From the NCBI RefSeq assembly GCF_004791695.1, contig NZ_SRSO01000019.1, forward strand, positions 41,147-105,146: DNA of 64,000 nt, in the 5' to 3' direction. Each line of letters starts with the position of its first letter. Positions within the stretch are counted from its first letter, which is position 1. The notes beneath the pieces are model-generated. The model made no database searches and had not been told where the DNA came from. It saw nothing but the letters and a program-made list of their open reading frames with translations. Positions 1-10,039 of the stretch are shown piece by piece. The stretch is from Flavivirga rizhaonensis. GTDB lineage: Bacteria; Bacteroidota; Bacteroidia; Flavobacteriales; Flavobacteriaceae. Made by a program: the position numbers and the translations under genes.

Positions 1-2364
1 TTTATACCCTTTACTGAAAAGGACGGATTGTCTAATAATGTGGTCAAAAACATACTATACGACGAAAACTTTAATTTATGGATCCCTACCAACATTGGTT
101 TAAATAAATTTGATACCAAAACCAATGAGTTTAGAAAATTCAACAAATCTGATGGTTTACCTTTTGAGGATTTTTGGTACGCAAGTGAAACATTAGATAA
201 TGGTACCATGATATTATCAGGTTTGGATGGCTTTTGTTATTTTAACCCTAAAGATGTAAATACTAAAGAGAAACTCCCAAAATTACAATTTGAGAACTTT
301 AAGATTTTTGATAAGAAAATAATCCCAGGGGATACATTAAATGGGAGGGTTGTATTACAAAAAAGTATTGGTGTACTGGATAAAATCCAGCTAAAGCATA
401 ATGAAAATGTGTTTTCATTGGATTTAACGAGTTTACATTTTTCTAATGATAAAAACCATTTAATAAAGTATAAATTATCACAGATAAATAAAGACTGGAC
501 TGTACTGCCATCAAGTCAAAAAACCATTTATTATAGCGGACTTCAACCTGGCGATTACGAATTAACCGCTATGGCTTCAAATTCGTTAAATGAATGGACA
601 TCACCAAAAAAACTAAAAATAGAGATAATGCCATCTATATGGAATACTCATTTGGCATACTTTTTATATACACTTTTAGGCTTTCTGCTAATTTATTTGG
701 TAATTCGGGTTATTTTGAAGATTCAGACTTTAAATCATAAAGTAGAAATTGAACAGATGGAAATTGACAATGTTAAGGAAGTAAACGAGGCCAAATTAAG
801 GTTTTTTTCAAATATTTCTCATGAAATAAAAACACCGCTAGCATTAATTTCAGGTCCTATGAATATATTATTAGAGCGTTTTAAGGGTAACCCAGATATT
901 GGAGAGAAACTTAGTTTAATACAAAGACAATCTAAAAAAATACATCAGCTTATTGAACAGGTACATGATTTTAGGAAAACCGATGCAAATGCCCTGAAAA
1001 TGAATTATACTAGGTTTAGCTTTAACTCATTTATGGATGAGCTCATAGGAGACTTCAATATGCTGGCAAAAAATGATAATAAAAAGTTAGAAGTTGAAGG
1101 CGAGAACAAAGTAATAATGGTATCTGCAGATAGAGATAAGTTGGAAAAAATCTTTAATAACCTCTTAAACAATGCTTTTAAATACACTAAAACAGACGAT
1201 ACAATTAAAATCGAATATAAAACCAATGATAAAGATTTGGTTGTATCAGTAATCGATACGGGAAAGGGTATAGACGCCATTGACCTAGAACATATTTTTG
1301 AACGATTTTACAGGTCGCATAAAAAAGAAAATATTCAAGGAAGTGGTTCGGGAATTGGTCTTGCATTTTCTAAAAGATTAGTTGAAATGCATTATGGTTT
1401 TATAGATGCCGAAAGTCAGTTAAAAGAAGGCACTACCATAAATGTTCGTTTACCAATAGTTAAAGAACTTTTGAAAGAGGAAAAGTATAAAAGTATTAAT
1501 TTGCCAGATGAAAAAGAGGTGAAGGTTGATAACCATTTATTTAAAAAAGATACCATATCAAATGTTGAAGTGTCTGGCGAGTTTTCCGATACGTTGATTT
1601 TTTATGCTGAAGACAATCCAGAAATGAGAAATTTTGTTTCAGAAATACTTTCAGAATTTTTTAAAGTTAAAAGCTTTAGAAATGGTCATGAATGTTTTGA
1701 AGCTTTCGAAAAGGAGTGGCCAGATATAGTGATAAGTGATGTTCAGATGCCAGAAATGAACGGTTTGGATTTATGCCTTAAAATAAAATCTGATTTAAAA
1801 ACCAGTCATATTCCAGTTATTTTGCTTACAGCATTGGCAAATATTGAAGACCACCTCAAGGGTATTCGTGATGGAGCAGATGCATATATAGAAAAACCAT
1901 TTAATATACAGCGTTTAGTCACAAACGTTGAAGCTTTGCTTAGAAATCGTAAACAATTAAGAGAACGTTATCAAGTTGGTATCCCACTAACTAGAGAAAA
2001 CAATAAAAATAATAGGAATGATAATGCCTTTTTGGAAAAATTGTACAGTTTAATGGAGGAGCACCTGGACAATCAAGATTTAGATCTTAATTATTTAGCA
2101 AAAGAGCTATACTTAAACCGTACACACTTTTATCAAAAAGTTAAGGTTTTGACAAACCAAACTCCATTTGAACTATTAAAAAATTATAGGTTAAAAAAAG
2201 CTGCAAATTTCTTAGCTCAAAAACGATTATCCGTTAACGAAGCTTTTGAAATGACGGGGTTTAAAAGCCGAACACACTTTACCAAAGTCTTTAGGGAAAA
2301 ATTTGGTGTTACTCCTGGGAAGTATATCACCAAAACCAGCAAAAATGAATGTGGTAATAACTAA
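1..2364 (+). CDS. Hybrid two-component system regulator (HTCS), 5' end outside window
   Basis: The frame is open from base 1, so the gene starts upstream and only the C-terminal ~788 residues are seen. In order: the last ligand-sensor propeller repeats (NNVVKNILYD, NLWIPTNIGLNKFD), a Y_Y_Y-type domain, one membrane helix (about nt 655-720), a histidine kinase with H-box SNISHEIKTP (His codon at 820), N-box NNLLNNAFKYT and G-boxes DTGKGI and GSGIGLAF, a receiver domain with acceptor Asp in VISDVQMPEMNG (codon at 1738) and EKPF lysine, and a C-terminal AraC-type helix-turn-helix (about 2040-2340). This is the one-protein sensor-regulator typical of Bacteroidota polysaccharide loci. The propeller would bind an oligosaccharide in the periplasm and the AraC domain would activate the adjoining genes. 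Its position at the locus edge makes it the likely specific regulator; the ligand is inferred. Confidence 0.95.
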   Translation, partial: FIPFTEKDGLSNNVVKNILYDENFNLWIPTNIGLNKFDTKTNEFRKFNKSDGLPFEDFWYASETLDNGTMILSGLDGFCYFNPKDVNTKEKLPKLQFENFKIFDKKIIPGDTLNGRVVLQKSIGVLDKIQLKHNENVFSLDLTSLHFSNDKNHLIKYKLSQINKDWTVLPSSQKTIYYSGLQPGDYELTAMASNSLNEWTSPKKLKIEIMPSIWNTHLAYFLYTLLGFLLIYLVIRVILKIQTLNHKVEIEQMEIDNVKEVNEAKLRFFSNISHEIKTPLALISGPMNILLERFKGNPDIGEKLSLIQRQSKKIHQLIEQVHDFRKTDANALKMNYTRFSFNSFMDELIGDFNMLAKNDNKKLEVEGENKVIMVSADRDKLEKIFNNLLNNAFKYTKTDDTIKIEYKTNDKDLVVSVIDTGKGIDAIDLEHIFERFYRSHKKENIQGSGSGIGLAFSKRLVEMHYGFIDAESQLKEGTTINVRLPIVKELLKEEKYKSINLPDEKEVKVDNHLFKKDTISNVEVSGEFSDTLIFYAEDNPEMRNFVSEILSEFFKVKSFRNGHECFEAFEKEWPDIVISDVQMPEMNGLDLCLKIKSDLKTSHIPVILLTALANIEDHLKGIRDGADAYIEKPFNIQRLVTNVEALLRNRKQLRERYQVGIPLTRENNKNNRNDNAFLEKLYSLMEEHLDNQDLDLNYLAKELYLNRTHFYQKVKVLTNQTPFELLKNYRLKKAANFLAQKRLSVNEAFEMTGFKSRTHFTKVFREKFGVTPGKYITKTSKNECGNN

Positions 2365-2519
2365 ATCCCTTTTTTTTAATAAGGATGAAATTTATTACAA
2401 GTTGTATTTTATGTATATTCCAAAATATTTTTTGAGTTTTACACTTAGCTTTATATAAAAATATAAAGTTGTGATTAGGAAAATAAAGTTCTATATATTT
2501 TAATATTTATTCTTTTGGG

Positions 2520-3055
2520 ACTATATCTTATGTTAACGCCCAAGTAGAATATAATTTTGAAGATTCAAGTGAAAGTTAGAGTGCCATAAAACCAACAAAT
2601 CTAATCCGACCACAGGAAAATCAAGTGTCGTAAAACCTAATAAAGTGTCTATAGGTATAATATCAGGCATTCCCTGTTTAAAGTTTCAGTTAATGGAACA
2701 TTTGTAATGCAACCATGTTAAAATCTTTTTTCATTAATAGCTAGTGCAGAAGATGTAATAAGAGTAAAATCAAATAGGGATTGCGAAGGGCTTCATTTAA
2801 AACCTTGAAAACTTTGACTAGTAAAAGTATACCCTAATCCAGTTAGTGATGTGTTACATGTTATGTCGTTCAATTTGTTTCGGGTATCGATATTGCAAAC
2901 TATAAGATTGTAGTTGATTGATGTTCTTTTGATTGTATATCTAACAATAAACATAAAGATACATTTTATTTACCTCAGGAGACATTTAATAATTTATATA
3001 TCCTCAATTTAGAAAAATTAATTGCATTCCATATTATTGAAAATTTACTAAATAA
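2520..3055 (+). pseudogene. Remnant of a secreted protein with type IX sorting domain
   Basis: The 898-base gap after the regulator has no intact gene. Scattered coding traces in shifting frames remain, interrupted by stops. The clearest is VKVYPNPVSDVLHV at 2821-2862, which matches the start of a type IX secretion C-terminal sorting domain; a later frame gives LPQETFNNLYILNLE from about 2970, as expected further along such a domain. The original enzyme cannot be identified. Bases 2365-2520 show nothing else. Confidence 0.5.
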
Positions 3056-3060
3056 AAATT

Positions 3061-3266
3061 GTGAAAACACAATTACTTAAAAATTCAACTTTGGTTCTAG
3101 CTCTAGTTGCACCCTTGTCAATTTCTGCTCAACTTAGTAATACAAAAAACAGATAGTCATTAAAAAAGGAAAAAACACCCATGTAGTAGCTGGTGGTTAT
3201 GATAAGTTCATGTATTACCAATCAGTTTCTGGAGATTTGCAAAGCCATTATAACATAACAGTATGA
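3061..3266 (+). pseudogene. Remnant of a third GH150-like lambda-carrageenase
   Basis: Bases 3061-3156 encode a signal-peptide-like stretch (VKTQLLKNSTLVLALVAPLS, then ISAQ) ending at a stop. From about 3156, in another frame, KKGKNTHVVAGGYDKFMYY closely matches SKGDKSYVVAGGFDKSIYY in the propeller of the intact gene that begins at 3263. The remnant thus joins a signal peptide directly to a mid-propeller segment and has lost the rest. Its stop codon overlaps the start of the next gene. It is either a decayed tandem copy or a recombination scar. Confidence 0.75.
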
Positions 3267-6088
3267 ATAAATACATATATTTTTCAAAATTTTTAGTATT
3301 AGCCCTTCTTTCTTTTTCGAATATTACTTATGGAATTCAAAGCAAAGTAAATTTAAAAGGTATCACAAGTATCGATACTGGCTATACCATTTTAAGTGTA
3401 CGAACAGCTCAAAATAATGGGGAGTCGTATATAGTTGCCAATAGCTTTGAGGGTGTCGTTTTAGGTGTTTCTTATAGCGGAGAGGTTCTTTTTAAAAATC
3501 AGCTATCTGGGTATATGAATCATGACATATGGTGTGGAGATATTAATGGAGATGGGATTGACGAGATTGTTACGGCAAATGCAGATGGTTATGTGTACTG
3601 TTTAGATAACAAAGGAGATTTACTTTGGAAATTCAACAAAAATAGCGCACCTATGTATACATTATGCACTATTTCTAAAGGTGACAAGTCTTATGTAGTA
3701 GCAGGGGGATTTGATAAAAGTATTTACTATATTTCACCAAATGGTGAATTGATTAAGGAAATAAAATCTTCAACGTTCTCAATAGAAAACCCAAGGCGCA
3801 AAAGCAATAAAAACTTGCCTGAAAAATATGTTAGTACGTCAAACTTTATAAGAACAGTTACAAAGGCTGACGGATCACAATCTCTTGTGGTTTTAGGAAC
3901 AAATAATCATATGCAATCCCCAGGAACATTATATTTCTTTAATATAATGGAAGACGAGCCGTATAAGAAAGTGAAAATACAAGTACCTAAAGAACTCAGA
4001 AAAAAAATACTAATTAGACCCTTAGGACACTTTACGACATCAAATATAAATAGCGATGGCTCAGATGAAATAATTTTGGGAGCGTCGGCTCATGCAAACG
4101 ATTTACTGGTTACTACGTACGATTTGACTAATGATAAATTCTCTTACAGACGAATGCAAAAAGTTAAATTTGGATATGATATTGTGCACAATACTTCGAT
4201 TAAAGAAAAAGGAGAAGTCTTGTATTTGTCCAGATTAGGTAGTCAAATTAGACTCTATAGACCAGGGAAAGATACTAAAGAAGAAAAGCTTAATGGAAAC
4301 TATGCTTATAATGATTTATGGAAAGACCCTATAACAAATAAAGTCATTCTTGCCAGTGTGCAAAGTGGAGGAAGTGGTGTACACATTATTGATACAGAAA
4401 ATAAAAACTGGAAAAAAACTTTCGAGAAATTAGAGCCTATTGGTAAAATTGAAACTATTTTAAAAAATACCAAAAGCATAAGAAAAGATTTAGAGGATTT
4501 CAAAAAACCTAAATATCAAAACGGTTCTCAAACTGTTTATTTTATGACGGAGTCTGTTCCTGTTAATCTTCAAAGTTTAAAAAGTAAAATAACTAGTAAT
4601 TATAGGAGTCCGGTATTTTTAAACTCCATGTTTATGCGTAACGTAGAGCATTGGGATAGATCGAGTATGACCAATGAAAAGTATAGAAAAAGACGCGATC
4701 GCAGAAAGCGTTATACACTTAATCACGAAGAAGCTTTAGATCAAATTATAGAAGGACTTGAAGGTGAGCCTGGAATTGCTTATTGGGCTGGTCATGGCAA
4801 CGATCCTTATATGTTTAGTTTAAAAACTACCAAAAAAGTTATAGATAAGGCGAAGGGTAAGAAAGTAGTACTTATTTACCCAGAAATGGAAGATCATTCT
4901 GAGAATCTAGATTTTTTAGTAAATGATTTAATCTACCCGTTAGCAAGTTATGCACAAGGTAAAAATGCAAATATCTTTTTACGTAATAAGAATATTTTTT
5001 GGCTGGGATCAAATTATCTTAAGCCATGGTCTAGATTAATGTCAGGTGAGTTTGCAGATGTGTTTGTTCCCTCAATGGAAGAAACTACCGATAAGTCTAT
5101 GGAGTTAAGTTTGGCTGGTAGAACAGGAATGTGGGCAAGTGGTGCAGTTAATTGCTGGGGGACAAGGGCTGTACCGGATAACACTTCTTTTGACAGATCT
5201 AGGCAGTTGGGGTATCAAAGATTGCCAAACCATTTTTTAAGGATGCTAATTTTCCACACAGCTTATGGGGCACAGTTTATTAATAATTTTTCGGTAGATC
5301 AAGACTATATGAGTATTTATTGGGAACTTATCGCAAAAGGAGCGTTGTACGTACCCAAACGTTCTGAAGTTTTAAGTTTTTCACCTGTTCATCTCAGTAT
5401 TAAAGAACCAGATCATCATTTTATTGAAGACGGTGTCAATGTAAAATGGACAACCTTTTATGATGAGGAATTTGAAAAAAACAACCCTTTTGTGTTTAGT
5501 AGATTGAATGGTTCTTGGCCCGGGGCAGTAGTCACCCAATGGGATTTTTCTAAATATGCTGCTGGAGTAAAAGATAGACGATTAAACTTTCTAGCACCCT
5601 ACGAGAACGGTTTAGTGTTAATTACACCCCCTCAAGAAGGCGTTTTTGCAGATAAGAATAATAAAAGAGGAAGCTTACAGCATAATTTGCATCCTATTTA
5701 CAAAGGTAATATGACCGAGTATATTACAGACGGTCGTAATTATTATTCGACCGATGGAAAACAAACTTACAAAGCCGATGAATACTATAAAATTATTGAA
5801 AAAGAGATTAAGGAAAAGGCTAACCTTCTACCAATAACCGTTACGGGAGATGTCGCTTGGGTTGTTTCCCAAATATCTCCAAAACATTTAAGACTTACTT
5901 TAATAGATAACGGCTATATAAACCCTGAAAAAAGTACAGCTAAGGTTAGGTTCAATGGTATAATTACAAAAAACATTGCGGATATTTTAAATAAAGAAGT
6001 ATTTAAGGTTAAAGAAAATACAGTAGATATCAAAATTCCATTAGGAGGATTTCGTTTTATTGATATTGAGTTAAAAGAAAACTTATAA
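3263..6088 (+). CDS. GH150-like lambda-carrageenase (beta-propeller + C-terminal catalytic domain)
   Basis: A 941-residue secreted protein with an N-terminal signal peptide (cleavage near YGIQS). Residues ~30-400 are propeller-like, with repeats such as DINGDGIDEIVTANADGYVY and WKFNKN. Residues ~420-941 form a second domain with conserved WAGHGNDPY, IYPEMED and LAGRTGMW segments. Length and layout match the lambda-carrageenase family GH150 (the Pseudoalteromonas enzyme has about 940 residues and an N-terminal propeller), which cuts beta-1,4 bonds of lambda-carrageenan. It is paralogous to the protein at 20020-22680: both carry WAGHGNDP, LAGRxGM and a C-terminal RFIDI ending. GH110 genes and sulfatases nearby fit a lambda-carrageenan substrate. 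The assignment rests on architecture and remembered family features, not on a search. Confidence 0.68.
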   Translation: MNKYIYFSKFLVLALLSFSNITYGIQSKVNLKGITSIDTGYTILSVRTAQNNGESYIVANSFEGVVLGVSYSGEVLFKNQLSGYMNHDIWCGDINGDGIDEIVTANADGYVYCLDNKGDLLWKFNKNSAPMYTLCTISKGDKSYVVAGGFDKSIYYISPNGELIKEIKSSTFSIENPRRKSNKNLPEKYVSTSNFIRTVTKADGSQSLVVLGTNNHMQSPGTLYFFNIMEDEPYKKVKIQVPKELRKKILIRPLGHFTTSNINSDGSDEIILGASAHANDLLVTTYDLTNDKFSYRRMQKVKFGYDIVHNTSIKEKGEVLYLSRLGSQIRLYRPGKDTKEEKLNGNYAYNDLWKDPITNKVILASVQSGGSGVHIIDTENKNWKKTFEKLEPIGKIETILKNTKSIRKDLEDFKKPKYQNGSQTVYFMTESVPVNLQSLKSKITSNYRSPVFLNSMFMRNVEHWDRSSMTNEKYRKRRDRRKRYTLNHEEALDQIIEGLEGEPGIAYWAGHGNDPYMFSLKTTKKVIDKAKGKKVVLIYPEMEDHSENLDFLVNDLIYPLASYAQGKNANIFLRNKNIFWLGSNYLKPWSRLMSGEFADVFVPSMEETTDKSMELSLAGRTGMWASGAVNCWGTRAVPDNTSFDRSRQLGYQRLPNHFLRMLIFHTAYGAQFINNFSVDQDYMSIYWELIAKGALYVPKRSEVLSFSPVHLSIKEPDHHFIEDGVNVKWTTFYDEEFEKNNPFVFSRLNGSWPGAVVTQWDFSKYAAGVKDRRLNFLAPYENGLVLITPPQEGVFADKNNKRGSLQHNLHPIYKGNMTEYITDGRNYYSTDGKQTYKADEYYKIIEKEIKEKANLLPITVTGDVAWVVSQISPKHLRLTLIDNGYINPEKSTAKVRFNGIITKNIADILNKEVFKVKENTVDIKIPLGGFRFIDIELKENL

Positions 6089-6180
6089 GAGATTGGATTT
6101 ATTATTGAAAGATACATTTGGTTTACTCAGAAGTGCAATGCTAGTTTAATTTTATAATAATTTTATCTCTAAATCAGAAT

Positions 6181-6668
6181 GGATTGAATTTTAAGAGGCT
6201 AAAGCTGAAAAATAAGGAAACTTGCCAAAAATGTTAATTTGAAATTTTTGGGAACAGATAGGAATGATGACGGTAAGATTACTCTGGAATAGTTATTACA
6301 GGACGTAGATTAGAAATTAGTAAAACAAAGGCAAAAAGCACAGTAATTAGTTTTAATGAGTTGAATCTAAAAAGCCGAAATAGATAAATATTTCGACTTT
6401 TTGCTCAAAAAGATTATACGGAATAGATTTAACCATATTGTTTAACATATTTTAATTTGTAAAGGTTAATGTTTTAAATAGGTTACAGAAACAAATTTCA
6501 AGTTTAAAATCGATTAAATAGGATAAAAAAATTACTATAAGAATGATGTATTTAAGATCGGTCCCTTAAAAATCCAGAGATTGCTGAGAGTTTACGTTTA
6601 GAGTTAGTTGAATGGAGAAAGGAAAATTATGTACCATTACTACCAAATTCCGTTCTTGATATTTAGAT
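6181..6668 (+). pseudogene. Decayed gene remnants: EF-hand-like peptide and sulfatase C-terminal tail
   Basis: The 633-base gap 6089-6721 has no intact gene. At about 6235-6312 a frame reads DRNDDGKITLE, stop, LLQDVD, which fits one EF-hand loop. At 6568-6666 a frame reads KNPEIAESLRLELVEWRKEN ending in a stop; this resembles the C-terminal tail of S1 sulfatases in this window (for example KHPEIVKQANKIL in the gene at 27296). They may be two pieces of one lost sulfatase with an appended calcium motif, or two genes. Confidence 0.5.
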
Positions 6669-6721
6669 TAAACCTATTATCGTTTAGGGAGTCTTAGGGG
6701 CAAATTAAAACCAAACAATTT

Positions 6722-8221
6722 ATGTACTACAGAATTATTTCAGTCTTAATGTTAAGTGTCTTTACATTATTAAGCAGTTGCAAGACAAAGTCAACAACTT
6801 CGTCGATAGAAAAGAAAACTGCTTCAAATCAAAAGCAACCCAATCTTATAATCATTCACACAGATGAGCACAACTTTAGAACCTTAAGTTGTTACCAAAA
6901 ATTGCTACCAGAAGAGCAAGCATTTGTATGGGGAAAAGGAAGCAATTCAAAAACACCAAATATTGATAAACTAGCGGATGAAGGGGCAATAAGTACAAGT
7001 TATTATTGTTCATCTCCTGTTTGTACACCTTCAAGAGCATCTTTGGTTACAGGTTTATATCCGCAAGCTACTGGAGCTCCAAAAAATGGGCTACATATTC
7101 GGGAAAATATTCCAACTTTTGCAACCATTTTAAGAGATCGAGGATATTCTACGTCTTATGTTGGTAAATGGCACTTGGCAGGTCATGAAAAATATACATT
7201 CGGAATAAAGTACAAAGCTGGTTTTGATGATAACCGTTTTATGATGCGTGGTGGTCACGCGCCTTATTTTCATATAAAGAATGGTAAAATAAAAGGTATA
7301 GGTGATAGAGAAGCAGCAAAACTACCGCCAGAAGAAGTTGTTCATCTTACAGATTTCTTTACAAATAAAACTCTTGAGATTTTAGAACGAGATAAGGATA
7401 AACCTTTCGCTGTAATGTTATCTATTCCGGATCCGCATACACCAGATGTTGCAAAACCACCTTACAACAAATTATATGCGGATTTAAAATTTGAAGCACC
7501 AAAAACAATGGCACCAGAGTATGTAGCTATTAAACCATCTTGGGCAACAGATAAAGGAAAGAATGAGACGATAGGCAAAAAATCTTTTGAAAATGATAAA
7601 AAAGCCCTAATCGATTATTTAGGAATGGTGAGCCACATTGATGATAGTGTTGGTAGAATTTTAGATTTTTTAGAAGACAATAAGCTTACCGAGAATACAA
7701 TTGTTGTATTTACATCAGATCATGGTGATATGTTTTTTGAACATAACCGAAGAAATAAAGGTGTGCCTTATGAAGCGTCTGCTAGAATTCCATTTGTAAT
7801 TAGATATCCTGATAAAATTCCAGCAGGAAAAGTTATTAATACCGCATATACAAATGTGGATTTTGCACCAACCATTCTAAGTTTAATGGGTGTAAATACA
7901 GATGTGAAGTTTCATGGTTTTGATACTTCGGAGGATTTTATAAATAATAACAAAGAAGTAAATAGTGATAGAATTACTTATTATGCAAAATCTGGTGGTT
8001 GGTGGGTAACTGCTGTTAACGATCGTTACAAATTAGTGATAGATAAAAATGAAACACCATATTTATTTGACTTAGAAAAAGATCCAGATGAACTTATAAA
8101 TTTCTACAAAGATCCTGCTTATAAGGGCATTGCTAAAATGATGCAAACCGAATTGTTTAAGCAGTTAGAAAAATATGATGAGCCAGGATTGAAGCACTCA
8201 AAACCTTACAAACTAAAATAA
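6722..8221 (+). CDS. S1 family sulfatase, lipoprotein
   Basis: A 499-residue formylglycine-dependent sulfatase. Lipoprotein signal ends at LLSSC (Cys20). The maturation motif CTPSR has its Cys at residue 101. The first metal site is TDEHN (Asp48, Glu49) rather than the usual Asp-Asp, and the second is TSDHGDM. GKWHLAG contributes active-site lysine and histidine. It heads a run of closely spaced genes; the next sulfatase begins 26 bases downstream. It probably removes a galactose sulfate from carrageenan oligosaccharides in the periplasm or at the outer membrane; the position cleaved cannot be read from sequence. A copy of its 3' end is found at 9809-9922. Confidence 0.93.
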   Translation: MYYRIISVLMLSVFTLLSSCKTKSTTSSIEKKTASNQKQPNLIIIHTDEHNFRTLSCYQKLLPEEQAFVWGKGSNSKTPNIDKLADEGAISTSYYCSSPVCTPSRASLVTGLYPQATGAPKNGLHIRENIPTFATILRDRGYSTSYVGKWHLAGHEKYTFGIKYKAGFDDNRFMMRGGHAPYFHIKNGKIKGIGDREAAKLPPEEVVHLTDFFTNKTLEILERDKDKPFAVMLSIPDPHTPDVAKPPYNKLYADLKFEAPKTMAPEYVAIKPSWATDKGKNETIGKKSFENDKKALIDYLGMVSHIDDSVGRILDFLEDNKLTENTIVVFTSDHGDMFFEHNRRNKGVPYEASARIPFVIRYPDKIPAGKVINTAYTNVDFAPTILSLMGVNTDVKFHGFDTSEDFINNNKEVNSDRITYYAKSGGWWVTAVNDRYKLVIDKNETPYLFDLEKDPDELINFYKDPAYKGIAKMMQTELFKQLEKYDEPGLKHSKPYKLK

Positions 8222-8247
8222 AGTACTATTAAATTTAAAAAGAAATA

Positions 8248-9759
8248 ATGAAAAAATTAGTAAGTGTGTTTTTTATACTTGGGATTCTTACAGCCTCTAC
8301 GTTTTCCAGAACCCATGCACAAAAAAGACAGCCTAATATTGTTGTTTTAATGGCTGATGATATTGGCTTAGGAGATTTAAGCTATTATCAAAAATTAAGA
8401 AAAGATAAAAAAATTACAGTAGCTACACCTAATATAGATAAATTGATTTCTGAAGGTATGCATTTTACCGATGCACATTCTCCTGCTTCACTTTGTGCTC
8501 CAACTCGTTTTTCATTATTAACGGGTAATTATTCTTATAGGAATCAAAGACCGTTTGGTGTTTGGGCCCCTGAAGCGAATGCCTTAATTGATTCTAATGG
8601 ATTTACAACTAGTGCTAGAATAGCTAAAGCTGGAGGTTATAATACGGCATTTTTTGGAAAATGGGGGCTGGGTGGTTCTTGGGTAAAAGAGAAAGGAAAA
8701 AAAATAGATTATGGATATTTAAATGGAGGTGCTTTGAGCTATGGTTTTGATTATGCTTGTGAACTTCCAGAAGGCATTCAAAATAAGCCATATGCTTTTT
8801 ATGAAAATAGAAAATGGATGAAATTGAAACCAGATTCTGTTTTAAAAGAATTAGATGCCAATCAAACAGGTTATGCAACATCAAAAAAACATAAAAAACG
8901 AGGAGGTCTGGGGGATTCTAATTGGGATCCTAAACAAGCTGGTCCAATTTTAGCAAACAAAGCGGTTAACTATATTCATAATCAAAAAGAAAATAAAGAA
9001 CCGTTTTTTATGTATTACTGCAGTCAAGCTGTACATATTCCTCATGAACCACCAGCTAATTTTAATGGGAAGACAATAGCAGGAAGTACACCAGGTAAAC
9101 ATGGCGATATGATTTACGAATTAGACGTTCAAGTAGGATTAATAATTGAAGCTCTCAAAAAAACGGGGGTATATGAAAATACGCTTTTTATTTTTACTTC
9201 AGATAACGGTGGTCTCTCATTTGACGTTGATATGAAACGTGCGGGTCATGATACCAGTCAGGGGTTATCAGGTAGCAAGGGTTCAATTAATGAAGGTGGT
9301 CATAGGGTACCGTTTGTTGCTGTTTGGCCAGGAATTGTGAAGCCAAATTCAATTTCTGACGAGCCTATTGTAGGACATGATGTTGTTGCTACAATAGCAG
9401 CATTAGCCAATCAAAATTTAGATAAAACTAAGGTTTTTGATTCTGCAAATTTATTACCTCTTTTTAAAGGGGAATCTAACGTAAAGGCTCATCATTATTT
9501 AATGCATCAATCAGCTAATGGGCCAACATTTGCATTAAGAGAGGGCGATTGGAAGTTAATCATGAAATCAGATATAAAGAAAAAAACGGATGATGTAGGT
9601 AATCTAACACCAATATTTTTGTATAATTTAAAAGCTAATCTAGCTGAAGATGAGTCTAAAAACCTGGTTAATAATAAAAAATATGCAAAACTTATAACTG
9701 ATATGATGGCAAAATATCAAGAACTTAGAGAATCAAAAGTAAGTACGGTTAATTATTAA
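8248..9759 (+). CDS. S1 family sulfatase, secreted
   Basis: A 503-residue sulfatase with a type I signal peptide (SRTHAQ), so unlike most sulfatases here it is probably soluble rather than lipid-anchored. Formylglycine motif CAPTR, Cys83. Metal sites MADDIG and TSDNGG are intact, and GKWGLGG replaces the usual GKWHLG. The segment SGSKGSINEGGHRVPF precedes the last catalytic region. The gene lies between an intact sulfatase and a fragment copied from that sulfatase, which suggests it sits inside a former tandem duplication. Confidence 0.93.
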   Translation: MKKLVSVFFILGILTASTFSRTHAQKRQPNIVVLMADDIGLGDLSYYQKLRKDKKITVATPNIDKLISEGMHFTDAHSPASLCAPTRFSLLTGNYSYRNQRPFGVWAPEANALIDSNGFTTSARIAKAGGYNTAFFGKWGLGGSWVKEKGKKIDYGYLNGGALSYGFDYACELPEGIQNKPYAFYENRKWMKLKPDSVLKELDANQTGYATSKKHKKRGGLGDSNWDPKQAGPILANKAVNYIHNQKENKEPFFMYYCSQAVHIPHEPPANFNGKTIAGSTPGKHGDMIYELDVQVGLIIEALKKTGVYENTLFIFTSDNGGLSFDVDMKRAGHDTSQGLSGSKGSINEGGHRVPFVAVWPGIVKPNSISDEPIVGHDVVATIAALANQNLDKTKVFDSANLLPLFKGESNVKAHHYLMHQSANGPTFALREGDWKLIMKSDIKKKTDDVGNLTPIFLYNLKANLAEDESKNLVNNKKYAKLITDMMAKYQELRESKVSTVNY

Positions 9760-9808
9760 CAAATTTTAAAAATACAAATAAACTAATTAAATAAATGAAA
9801 ATTTTGAA

Positions 9809-9922
9809 GTCGAAGTTGCTTATAAGGGCATTGCTAAAATGATGCAAACCGAATTGTTTAAGCATTTAAACAAGTATGACGAACCATGATTAAAGATATC
9901 AAAACCTTATATTACAAAGTAG
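9809..9922 (+). pseudogene. Duplicate 3' fragment of the sulfatase at 6722
   Basis: Bases 9817-9864 are identical for 48 bases to 8116-8163 in the 6722 sulfatase. The copy continues with lower identity to the end of the coding frame: KYDEP, stop, LKISKPYITK against KYDEPGLKHSKPYKLK. The glycine codon GGA has become TGA. This is the tail of a lost tandem paralogue. The rest of the gap (to 10039) shows nothing. Confidence 0.9.
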
Positions 9923-10039
9923 TTTTTGCTCTTTTTTCGGATTACTTTTTATGAAATTATTCTGAGAGACATACCATTTACTATTAAGTACAAGTTTAGA
10001 AAAGTATTCTATTAATTTAGCCCTAAGCATAGATTTTCA

